DNA of 20,162 nucleotides from an uncultured Erysipelotrichaceae bacterium. GTDB lineage: Bacteria; Bacillota_I; Bacilli_A; RF39; UBA660. Made by a program: the position numbers and the translations under genes. The notes under the pieces were generated by a model. It was not told the origin of the DNA. It saw nothing but the letters and a program-made list of their open reading frames with translations, and did no database searches. Positions 1 to 6,751 of this stretch are shown here, piece by piece. The stretch is from positions 1 to 20,162 of the forward strand of contig CADBSI010000086.1 in NCBI GenBank assembly GCA_902797275.1, given 5' to 3'. Positions within the stretch are counted from its first letter, which is position 1, and every line of letters starts with the position of its first letter.

Positions 1-222
1 AGACACCTTTTTTTCTTCTCCAAACATATTTGGTCTATTACTTGTATAAGCATAGTATTCTGATCCTGCTACTAAAACCGATTCTTCCAATGTTTTATAA
101 TAAGATAATCTTATATGTTTAGTAATATTTATATAAGATGCTGATACAATTGCTAGAATAATAGCAATTAAAGAAATTGTTCCTAATAATTCAACTAACG
201 TAAAACCTCTTTTATTTTTCAT
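1..222 (-). CDS. Type IV pilin-like protein, N-terminal part (cut by the window edge)
   Basis: The 74 visible codons start at ATG 222 and stay open to the edge. The N-terminus is MKNKR-G-FTLVELLGTISL followed by an unbroken hydrophobic stretch to about residue 30. This is the class III prepilin signal: a short basic leader, Gly at -1, Phe at +1 and Glu at +5, then the helix that packs in a pilus or pseudopilus. Prepilin peptidase is expected to cut after Gly6 and methylate the Phe. A GAGGTTAAT ribosome site precedes the ATG. The rest of the gene and any assembly genes (ATPase, platform protein, peptidase) lie outside, so pilin versus competence or type II-like pseudopilin cannot be decided. 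Confidence 0.85.
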   Translation of the reverse strand, partial: MKNKRGFTLVELLGTISLIAIILAIVSASYINITKHIRLSYYKTLEESVLVAGSEYYAYTSNRPNMFGEEKKVS

Positions 223-238
223 ATTAACCTCTATTATA

Positions 239-266
239 ATTGTACCAAAAAAATAGTATTTTTCAA
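239..266 (-). promoter_or_regulatory. Promoter of the pilin-like gene
   Basis: On the minus strand there is TTGAAA (261-266), a 16-bp spacer and TACAAT (239-244) with a TG at the extended -10 position. It lies between the terminator of the upstream operon and the pilin start. The pilin gene therefore probably has its own transcription start near 232. Confidence 0.55.
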
Positions 267-318
267 CTATTTTTAATAATTAAAATGTTTTTCATTTAAA
301 AACTATAAAACTAATTAG

Positions 319-350
319 AAAAAATACCTTCAACTAAATGAAAGTATTTT
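319..350 (-). terminator. Intrinsic terminator of the five-gene minus-strand operon
   Basis: Arms 321-332 and 339-350 form a 12-bp stem with a 6-nt loop. Read on the minus strand all pairs hold (one G-U); on the plus strand that pair becomes C-A. A T run follows on the minus side. It begins 5 bases after the stop codon of the serpin-like gene. Confidence 0.8.
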
Positions 351-354
351 TCTA

Positions 355-1356
355 TTAACTAAATTTTTTAATATCATTTATATTTATCATTAAATAAGGT
401 ATTTCTTTTGTTTCTTCTTTAATAAAAATCATATAATTATCCGTAAAATCAAAATGTCTTCCCTCTTCTAAAGAGGTACTTTTAAAATTCATTCCCGCTT
501 CACTTTTAACTTTACCACCTTCATTATCAATTTTAAATTCAACAGTTTGTACTACTTTAGAAAGTAAATACTCATCATCTACTAAATTTATTTTATGTCC
601 TTCTAAATCTTTATACTCTTGTTTTACTTTAAAATCTAAATCATGAATACTAATTGTATCACTTGCTAAGAATTTACTTTTTTCATTTTTAGCAATTGCA
701 TTATAGGTATCAATGAAACTATCTCTTCTATCACCTTTATATAAAATAACTTCATCCCCTGTTGTTGTTTTTAATAAAACAGCATAGGAATCACTATAAT
801 AGAATAATACTTCTAAATTATTATCAAGTTCACTATTACTACTTTCTTTTATACCAAAAGTATCATTAGTTAATTTATCAAATGGTTTTAAAAATTTAAA
901 TTCTTTAAATAACATAGAATAAAAGAAATAATCTTTAGAATCTTCTTCAAAAGTAAAATCATCTAAAATACTACTAGTTTCCTTAAACTTATTATAAATT
1001 TCCATTTCTATTTCTTTTTTTAAACTAGGAGTTGCAAATCCATATTTTTTATAATATAAACTATCGCTTATATCACTATCTTTAAAAGTTTCTAAATTTA
1101 ATTCTCTAACTGTTTGATTATTTTCATCACCTATAAAAACAACATCACCATTATTTTCTTTTTTTAAATCATTCCAAATTAATTGAATAGTAGGTGAATA
1201 TATACTATTATCTTCTAACTTAGAAACAATTGTTGGTAATAATTTAACATTTATTATATTAGTACTAGTAGTTTTTCTTGTATAATAATAAATTAAACAT
1301 AAAAGTAAAATAATAATTATTAAAATTGTTAAACCATATTCTTTAATTTTCTTCAT
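355..1356 (-). CDS. Membrane-anchored serpin-like extracytoplasmic protein
   Basis: A 333-aa protein. Residues 8-26 form one membrane helix after a basic N-terminus, so the remainder should lie outside the cell. I recognise a divergent serpin pattern. Residues 143-162 (YFFYSMLFKEFKFLKPFDKL) resemble the conserved serpin s3A strand. Residues 270-287 read like the s5A/hinge (QTVEFKIDNEGGKVKSEA; compare the family's EEGT-A hinge). Residues 302-324 resemble the C-terminal strands (FDFTDNYMIFIKEE). If correct, the reactive loop is only about 15-20 residues and lacks the usual Ala-rich hinge, so inhibitory activity is doubtful. The ATG has an AAGGAAA site and lies inside the end of tcdA (14-nt overlap), making it the last gene of the operon. 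The alternative is an unrelated lineage-specific surface protein. Anchor: sure. Serpin link: moderate. Confidence 0.6.
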   Translation of the reverse strand: MKKIKEYGLTILIIIILLLCLIYYYTRKTTSTNIINVKLLPTIVSKLEDNSIYSPTIQLIWNDLKKENNGDVVFIGDENNQTVRELNLETFKDSDISDSLYYKKYGFATPSLKKEIEMEIYNKFKETSSILDDFTFEEDSKDYFFYSMLFKEFKFLKPFDKLTNDTFGIKESSNSELDNNLEVLFYYSDSYAVLLKTTTGDEVILYKGDRRDSFIDTYNAIAKNEKSKFLASDTISIHDLDFKVKQEYKDLEGHKINLVDDEYLLSKVVQTVEFKIDNEGGKVKSEAGMNFKSTSLEEGRHFDFTDNYMIFIKEETKEIPYLMININDIKKFS

Positions 1357-2026
1357 AATTTTCCTTTCTTATATCATTTATAATATAACTTACCATAGTA
1401 AGACCAAAGATACTTGGAATAAAAGCATTTGAACCAATTGTTGTTCCCTTTTTTTCCATTTGTTCTTTAGAATAAACAACTGGTATTTCTAAACATTTTT
1501 TATTATCTTTTAAATTATATCTTAAAATTCTAGCTAATTTATCATAACTAGTATTTTTTAATTTTTCTATTTGAATTTTACTAGGATCAAATTTAAATCC
1601 TGCTCCCATTGATGATATTATTTTAATATTTCTTTTATTTGCTTCTCTTATTAATAATTCTTTACTTTTAAGAGAATCACAGCAATCTAGAATATAATCA
1701 TAATCTTTATTAAAGATAAGATCAGTTGTTTTTTCATCATAGAAACAACTAAATGTTTCTACTAAACAATTTGGATTAATATCTAATATTCTTTTTTTTA
1801 ACACCTCAACTTTAAAAAGTCCTATAGTAGAATGAAGAGCAATTATTTGTCTATTTATATTACTAATATCAACCTTGTCATAGTCAACTATGGTAATATT
1901 TCCAATACCACATCTAGCTAAGGCTTCAACAGCATACCCTCCTACTCCTCCTACTCCTATAACTAAAACTTTTTTATTTTTTAAATTATCAATATTCATT
2001 AATATTTCTAGTCTTGAAAACTCCAT
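1343..2026 (-). CDS. tcdA: tRNA threonylcarbamoyladenosine dehydratase TcdA
   Basis: A 227-aa ThiF/E1-like enzyme that uses ATP to cyclise t6A37 of ANN-decoding tRNAs to ct6A. The nucleotide-binding loop GVGGVGG is at residues 24-30. It is followed by the family's VEALARCGIG, D-KVDISNINRQI (about 48-61) and a C-terminal GSNAFIPSIFGL segment. Length and the N-terminal FSRLEIL match Firmicutes TcdA rather than the MoeB/ThiF sulfur-carrier activators, and no zinc Cys pairs are present. The start at 2026 has GGAGGAAAG just upstream and overlaps the end of the cyclo-ligase gene by 19 nt; its 3' end overlaps the next gene by 14 nt. Translation is probably coupled along this operon. Confidence 0.88.
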   Translation of the reverse strand: MEFSRLEILMNIDNLKNKKVLVIGVGGVGGYAVEALARCGIGNITIVDYDKVDISNINRQIIALHSTIGLFKVEVLKKRILDINPNCLVETFSCFYDEKTTDLIFNKDYDYILDCCDSLKSKELLIREANKRNIKIISSMGAGFKFDPSKIQIEKLKNTSYDKLARILRYNLKDNKKCLEIPVVYSKEQMEKKGTTIGSNAFIPSIFGLTMVSYIINDIRKENYEEN

Positions 2027-2538
2027 CTTTCCTCCGTTATTACTAAATCCATTTTTATATCATGTTCTTCTATTTCTAAATTATCAACCAAATTACAAGA
2101 ATAACATAAACCTATTTTATAAATATTTTTATCTTTTAAATATTTATCATAATAACCTTTTCCATAACCAAGTCTATTTAATTCTTTATCAAACATCAAT
2201 CCAGGTACTATAATAACACTATTTTCAAAATCATTAATTTTTAATTTACTTGTTGGTTCTTTAATATTATATTTATTTAATTTATAAAACCCATCTATTT
2301 TATAAAAATTCATTTCATTATTTTCTATTCTTGGAGCATAAAAATTTTTATCTTGAAAATAATTAATTATACTATAAGTATCTATTTCAGTTCCAAATGA
2401 TAAGTATATTAAAATATTTTTAGTTTGTTTAATTATTTTTAATTCTTGTAAATTAAGTAAAATATTTTGATCGAGTTCTTTTTTATTTTTTATATTTTTT
2501 CTATTGGTTAAAGCTATTTTTCTTAATTTATCTTTCAC
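2008..2538 (-). CDS. 5-formyltetrahydrofolate cyclo-ligase (MTHFS)
   Basis: A 176-aa cytosolic enzyme converting 5-formyl-THF and ATP to 5,10-methenyl-THF, returning the inactive folate store to one-carbon metabolism. The hallmark block VPGLMFDKELNRLGYGKG with YYDKYL spans residues 111-134. FYAPRI is near 67-71 and MDLVITE is close to the C-terminus; all are typical of the YgfA/MTHFS family, and length is normal. The start is a GTG sharing one base with the TAG stop of the TPM gene (TAGTG), with a purine-rich GGAGG about 15 nt upstream, so initiation probably depends on coupling. Its 3' end contains the ribosome site of tcdA. Gene names for this family vary (fau, ygfA, mthfs). Confidence 0.92.
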   Translation of the reverse strand: MKDKLRKIALTNRKNIKNKKELDQNILLNLQELKIIKQTKNILIYLSFGTEIDTYSIINYFQDKNFYAPRIENNEMNFYKIDGFYKLNKYNIKEPTSKLKINDFENSVIIVPGLMFDKELNRLGYGKGYYDKYLKDKNIYKIGLCYSCNLVDNLEIEEHDIKMDLVITEERWSFQD

Positions 2539-3452
2539 TAGAAACTTCTTCCGCCTCCACCATGAGATGAACCACTACTAGATGAATGAAAACTTGATCC
2601 TCCTCCATGAGATGATCCAGATGAACTTATATCTGAAACAATTCTAGTTCTTGTTGTATTTGCAGTAATAAATTTATCTTCTCTTAAATTAATATTAGCA
2701 TTTTTTAAATAACTAACTGTTGATCCTACTTTAATTTTTAATCTAGTTTTAAAATATAAAATTAAACTTACAATTAAAGTTATAATACTAGATATTAAAA
2801 TAATTACTTTATAAGGAACATATTTAATATAAATGGGATCTCCATTACTATCTATTTCCATATTTTTATTACTATCAGGATAACCTAAATCAAATTCATC
2901 TTGCATTTCTTGAACCATTTTACTTAAACATTCATAGTATTCTTCATTTTTTAAGTTATCAAAACCACTATCAAGAATATCATCTATTCGACTATCATCA
3001 TACATTTTTATAGCATAACCAGTAGTTGATATATAAATTCTTCTGTTGTCCATATCAATTAATATTAAAGATCCATCTCTTGTTTCATTTTTACCAAATA
3101 AATTATAATCATAAAAATCATCTGCATAGCTTACTTCATCAGCTTTTGGATTTTCATTAATTAAAACTATAGCTAAATCATAACTAGTATTTGTAATATA
3201 ATTATTAACTAAATTAAATAAGTTTTCTTCTTCCAAATCCGTTAATAAATCAGCAAAATCATAGATTTTATCCATATCATCAACACAAGGAGTTGATAAA
3301 ATATCTTCTTTATTACTACCTAAATTAAATTTATCTCTTACTTGTAAATTAGTATCAGTTCTTAAACAAGTTTTTATTTCTTTAGCTGAAACAGGTAAAG
3401 AAGCAATTATAATTAATAAAATTAAAACAGCTATTATATATATTCTTTTCAT
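2538..3452 (-). CDS. TPM-domain (YgcG-like) membrane protein
   Basis: A 304-aa protein. A signal peptide (about 1-23, ending VSA-KE) is followed by a TPM domain (about 60-185, with DFADLLTDLEEENL and DNRRIYISTTGYAI), one membrane helix (about 215-235), and a tail rich in Gly, Ser and His ending SSHGGGGRSF. TPM-domain proteins of this layout are common in Firmicutes, with the TPM domain outside and a Gly/Ser tail; their biochemical role is unclear. I place the start at ATG 3452, not the GTG 18 bases further up, because AGGTGG sits at the right distance before it. That ribosome site lies in the last codons of the zinc-ribbon gene, one base separates the two genes, and the pair probably works together. 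Confidence 0.82.
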   Translation of the reverse strand: MKRIYIIAVLILLIIIASLPVSAKEIKTCLRTDTNLQVRDKFNLGSNKEDILSTPCVDDMDKIYDFADLLTDLEEENLFNLVNNYITNTSYDLAIVLINENPKADEVSYADDFYDYNLFGKNETRDGSLILIDMDNRRIYISTTGYAIKMYDDSRIDDILDSGFDNLKNEEYYECLSKMVQEMQDEFDLGYPDSNKNMEIDSNGDPIYIKYVPYKVIILISSIITLIVSLILYFKTRLKIKVGSTVSYLKNANINLREDKFITANTTRTRIVSDISSSGSSHGGGSSFHSSSSGSSHGGGGRSF

Positions 3453-3453
3453 A

Positions 3454-4509
3454 TTACCACCTATACCCACTTAATTTAAACAATAAAAGTAAAATTAGAA
3501 AAGATGCTACAAAAGTAATTAAAATTACCAAAAATAACTTAAACTTAGAAACAGGTATTTCTCCAACTAATTTAGCACTTTCTCCATTCATAGCAAAATG
3601 ATAGATTTTTCCTTTATAATTTATATTTAAAACCCAAACTGGTAATAAAACATATTTATTATTGTTTAAAACAACATTATTATTACTATTTTTTACAATA
3701 GTTGTAGAATAACCTTTTATATCTTTTCTTAAATATTCTTTAGAATCATCTTTAATTCTTTCTAAAACATTTTTATAAGCATCAGTCATTTTAACATCAT
3801 ATTTTTCAGATAAATAACCTGATAAATAACTAGTATCAAATTCTTGCATTTTACTATAATCAAATGGTTCTATTGCATTCATAATTTTATCATCAAAACG
3901 AATTGAAGCATCATTTGGAACATTTAAAAAGCTAAGATTTCCGCCTCTTTTAACCTCATAATATTTAGTTTCAGTATAATTATAATCACCTGAAGACCAA
4001 TTTCTAACTCTAGTACAACTTGCCGTTATATCTGCTTTATTATCCATATCATATAAGAAAAATGGTACATACAAACCTTCCATATCAGAAATATTATCTA
4101 AATTACTAAAATCTTTAGGTATTAATAATCTTCCTTTTACTATATCTTTAAAAGATGTAATTGCATCTTCTTTTAAATATTTAAAAGGAATAATACCAGA
4201 TGGTTTGTATACTCCTGTTAAACGATTTTTAATAATAGAATAACTTCTACAATAAACACATCTTGTACTAGAAGTATTTTTTTGTACGATAATATCAGCT
4301 CCACAATTTTTACAATGATAACCTTCTAAATCTTTAAGTTCTGAAAAACTCTCTTCTAAATTAGGAACTTTATCTAATTTTTCTTTATTGTTTTTAAGTT
4401 CATCTAAAGTAAACTTAGAACGACAATATTCACATATAAATATTTCTTTTTTAGGAAAGTATTTAATGCTTCCTCCACAATTTAAACATTTTTCATCCAA
4501 TGTATCCAT
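3454..4509 (-). CDS. Double zinc-ribbon membrane protein paired with the TPM gene
   Basis: A 351-aa protein. Two zinc ribbons stand at the N-terminus: C8/C11 with C26/C29, and C66/C69 with C84/C87. A long soluble region with no motif I can name follows (about 100-320, containing SGIIPFKYLKEDAI and YVPFFLYDMDNKADI). A single hydrophobic helix (about 325-346) is at the very C-terminus. Such proteins are often annotated as TFIIB-type zinc-ribbon proteins and recur next to TPM-domain genes in Firmicutes. Topology suggests a cytoplasmic body hung on the membrane by its tail. ATG 4509 has GGAGTAATT before it. It is the first gene of the five-gene operon. The zinc ribbons are clear; the function is unknown. 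Confidence 0.8.
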   Translation of the reverse strand: MDTLDEKCLNCGGSIKYFPKKEIFICEYCRSKFTLDELKNNKEKLDKVPNLEESFSELKDLEGYHCKNCGADIIVQKNTSSTRCVYCRSYSIIKNRLTGVYKPSGIIPFKYLKEDAITSFKDIVKGRLLIPKDFSNLDNISDMEGLYVPFFLYDMDNKADITASCTRVRNWSSGDYNYTETKYYEVKRGGNLSFLNVPNDASIRFDDKIMNAIEPFDYSKMQEFDTSYLSGYLSEKYDVKMTDAYKNVLERIKDDSKEYLRKDIKGYSTTIVKNSNNNVVLNNNKYVLLPVWVLNINYKGKIYHFAMNGESAKLVGEIPVSKFKLFLVILITFVASFLILLLLFKLSGYRW

Positions 4510-4527
4510 AATTACTCCTACATAATA

Positions 4528-4556
4528 AGTATAAACTAAATATGAAAAAAAATCAT
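4528..4556 (-). promoter_or_regulatory. Probable promoter of the zinc-ribbon/TPM operon
   Basis: A minus-strand TATACT (4528-4533) lies 17 bp from a weak -35 ATGATT (4551-4556), a short distance upstream of the first gene. The intergenic DNA (4510-4662) is almost pure A+T. A plus-strand TATAAT at 4630-4635 could serve the divergent PASTA gene, though I see no good -35 for it. Confidence 0.42.
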
Positions 4557-4662
4557 TAAAAAAAGATAAGAAAAATGTAAATATTAAAAAAAATAATTTA
4601 AAAAACTTTTAATTATTTAATATTTACTATATAATTATATATATAAATAGTAGGTGATAAAT

Positions 4663-6720
4663 ATGAGTAAGAAAAAAGTTAAAAAAGAAAACTTAATTAA
4701 TCTAAGTGATGATATAGAATTAGATAAGGAAATAGAAGAAACTAAAAAGTCCAATATAAAAGAAGAAAAAATTAAAATAAAAGAAAAAGAAATTAAAGAA
4801 GAAATAAAAAAAGAAGAAAAGTCTAAAGAAATAACTAATACTTCTAATAAAAGTAAATTTAATGTTTTCTTATTAATTATTTGTTTATTAATAATAATTT
4901 ATTTAGGAATAACTTTTTATTTAAGTAAGAATTATGAATTAACTAATTTAATTAAAACTATTAGTTTTCTTGGTATATTATTTATTACTATAATAGTTTT
5001 ATTTAAAACTAATACTAAAAAAACTACTCCTTATATATTATTAATTACTTTTATTTTAATAGGTTATGTAGTATTTCAAATATCTTATTCTGAAAAAGAA
5101 ATATATGTAGTTGATTTTATTAATAAAGATATATCTGAAGTTATTAAGTTTACTGATAAATATAATTTAAAACTTAATACTAATACTGAGTATTCAGACA
5201 CAGTTTTAAAAAATCATGTTATTATGCAAGAATATGGAATTAATACTTTAATTAAAGAAATAGATACTTTTAATGTTACTATTTCTCTTGGACCAAATTA
5301 TAATAAAGAAGTAGTTGTTTCTAATTTAACTGGTTTTAAATATGATGATGTTATGAAATATATAAAAGATAATTATTTAAGTAATGTTGAAATTACTTTT
5401 ATAAAATCTGATAAAGAAAAAGATACGGTTATAGAACAAGTTGGTAGTGGTTCTTTAAAAAGATGTGATTTAATTAAATTTGTTTTCTCTTATGGAAATG
5501 AAGAAATAGAACCTACCATTGTTAAATCTTTAAAGGGATTAAGTTTATTTGAAGCTACTTCTTATTTAAAAAGATATAATATTCCTTATGAAATAAAATA
5601 TGAATATAGTGATTATGATGTTGATACAATAGTAAGTCAAGATATTGTTGATAATATTGTTTCTGATAAATTAACTTTAGTTGTTTCTAAAGGTAAAAAG
5701 ATAATTGTACCAGATTTAAGTAAAATGACTAGTTTAGAAATAACTAAATGGGCTTTAGAAAATAATGTTAAAGTATCATTTAAAGAAATATATAATAAAG
5801 AATATGAAAGTGGTAAAATAATAGAAACTAATTATAGTAAAGGTGATGTAATTGATAGTGAACCTTTAATAATTACAATTTCTAAAGGTAGTATGGTAAT
5901 GCCTAAGATTGATGATTTAGCAACATTCAAGTTATGGGCAAGTGAAAATAATATTAATTATGAAGAAATATATGAATTTAATAATGATATAGCTGAAGGT
6001 AATTTAATTAAAACTAATATTAAAGAAGGAGAAAAAATAATAGAAACTGATACAATTATTTTAACTATTTCTAAAGGAAAAAGTGTTGTTATTCCAAATC
6101 TTGTTGGTAAAAATAAAAATACTATTCTTAAGCTTTGTCAAGATAATAATTTAACTTGTACCTTTACTTATGGTGGTTTAACTGATAATGTGCAAAAAGA
6201 TATAAGTATCAAGCAATCCAAACCAAGTGGATCAGTTGTTAGTAGTAAAACTAATGTTTTAATAACTTTATCAAGTGGTATATACGAAAAAGTAAATGTT
6301 CCAAGTTTTATAGGTAAAACTAAACAAGAAATTCAAACAACTTGTAATTCTTTAGGAATTAAATGTAATTTTACTTATAATAATACTTATAATGATACTT
6401 TATATGATAAATGTTTAAGTCAAGATAAAACAGGTACTGTTATTAAAGGAAGTACTATTAATATTACTTTAAGTATTGGTCCTGCTAAAACCTATAGTTT
6501 TGTATTAGATGGTAGTTTATTAAGTATAGGAAATCCTGAACAAACTAAAAGAACTTTAGAGAAAAAATTAAAAGAAAAATGTCCAGGAGTTAACTTTAAC
6601 TTTAGTTTTGTAAAAACTAATACAGGTATTGGTTTAATTCATCCAAGTAGTCAAATTAAAATTGGTCAAAACAATGTAGTTCAAGGTAAAACTTATAATG
6701 TTATAATTCAAAGTAATTAA
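4663..6720 (+). CDS. Seven-repeat PASTA surface protein without a kinase domain
   Basis: A 685-aa protein. A Lys/Glu-rich, probably coiled N-terminus (1-55) is followed by three membrane helices (about 66-87, 98-115, 124-141). Seven PASTA-type repeats follow (about 147-210, 216-278, 283-344, 346-409, 411-472, 474-539, 543-606), most ending in a SKG/SLG/SIG turn, then a 75-residue C-terminal domain I do not recognise. An odd number of helices puts the repeats outside. PASTA domains bind muropeptides or lipid II in PrkC/StkP kinases and some penicillin-binding proteins, but no kinase or transpeptidase domain is present here. Repeats 6 and 7 each carry a C-x6-C pair in the same place. I chose ATG 4663 because AGGTGAT precedes it at normal spacing; the GTG nine bases upstream is part of that site. 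Function inferred: envelope sensing or scaffolding. Confidence 0.85.
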   Translation: MSKKKVKKENLINLSDDIELDKEIEETKKSNIKEEKIKIKEKEIKEEIKKEEKSKEITNTSNKSKFNVFLLIICLLIIIYLGITFYLSKNYELTNLIKTISFLGILFITIIVLFKTNTKKTTPYILLITFILIGYVVFQISYSEKEIYVVDFINKDISEVIKFTDKYNLKLNTNTEYSDTVLKNHVIMQEYGINTLIKEIDTFNVTISLGPNYNKEVVVSNLTGFKYDDVMKYIKDNYLSNVEITFIKSDKEKDTVIEQVGSGSLKRCDLIKFVFSYGNEEIEPTIVKSLKGLSLFEATSYLKRYNIPYEIKYEYSDYDVDTIVSQDIVDNIVSDKLTLVVSKGKKIIVPDLSKMTSLEITKWALENNVKVSFKEIYNKEYESGKIIETNYSKGDVIDSEPLIITISKGSMVMPKIDDLATFKLWASENNINYEEIYEFNNDIAEGNLIKTNIKEGEKIIETDTIILTISKGKSVVIPNLVGKNKNTILKLCQDNNLTCTFTYGGLTDNVQKDISIKQSKPSGSVVSSKTNVLITLSSGIYEKVNVPSFIGKTKQEIQTTCNSLGIKCNFTYNNTYNDTLYDKCLSQDKTGTVIKGSTINITLSIGPAKTYSFVLDGSLLSIGNPEQTKRTLEKKLKEKCPGVNFNFSFVKTNTGIGLIHPSSQIKIGQNNVVQGKTYNVIIQSN

Positions 6721-6721
6721 A

Positions 6722-6749
6722 AAAAACTCTAGAAAAATCTAGGGTTTTT
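6722..6749. terminator. Bidirectional terminator between the PASTA gene and ileS
   Basis: Arms 6722-6733 and 6738-6749 form a 12-bp stem with an AAAA loop. The plus-strand version has one G-U pair and ends in T5; the minus-strand version has a single A-C mismatch and also ends in a T run. It lies directly between two convergent stop codons (6720 and 6752) and probably serves both genes. Confidence 0.82.
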
Positions 6750-6751
6750 AT

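Noticed and set aside
1890..2213. Open frame antisense to tcdA and the cyclo-ligase gene.
   Set aside because: A shadow of two well-identified genes, with no ribosome site and low-complexity translation; the same holds for the antisense frames within ileS, obg and the Crp/Fnr gene.
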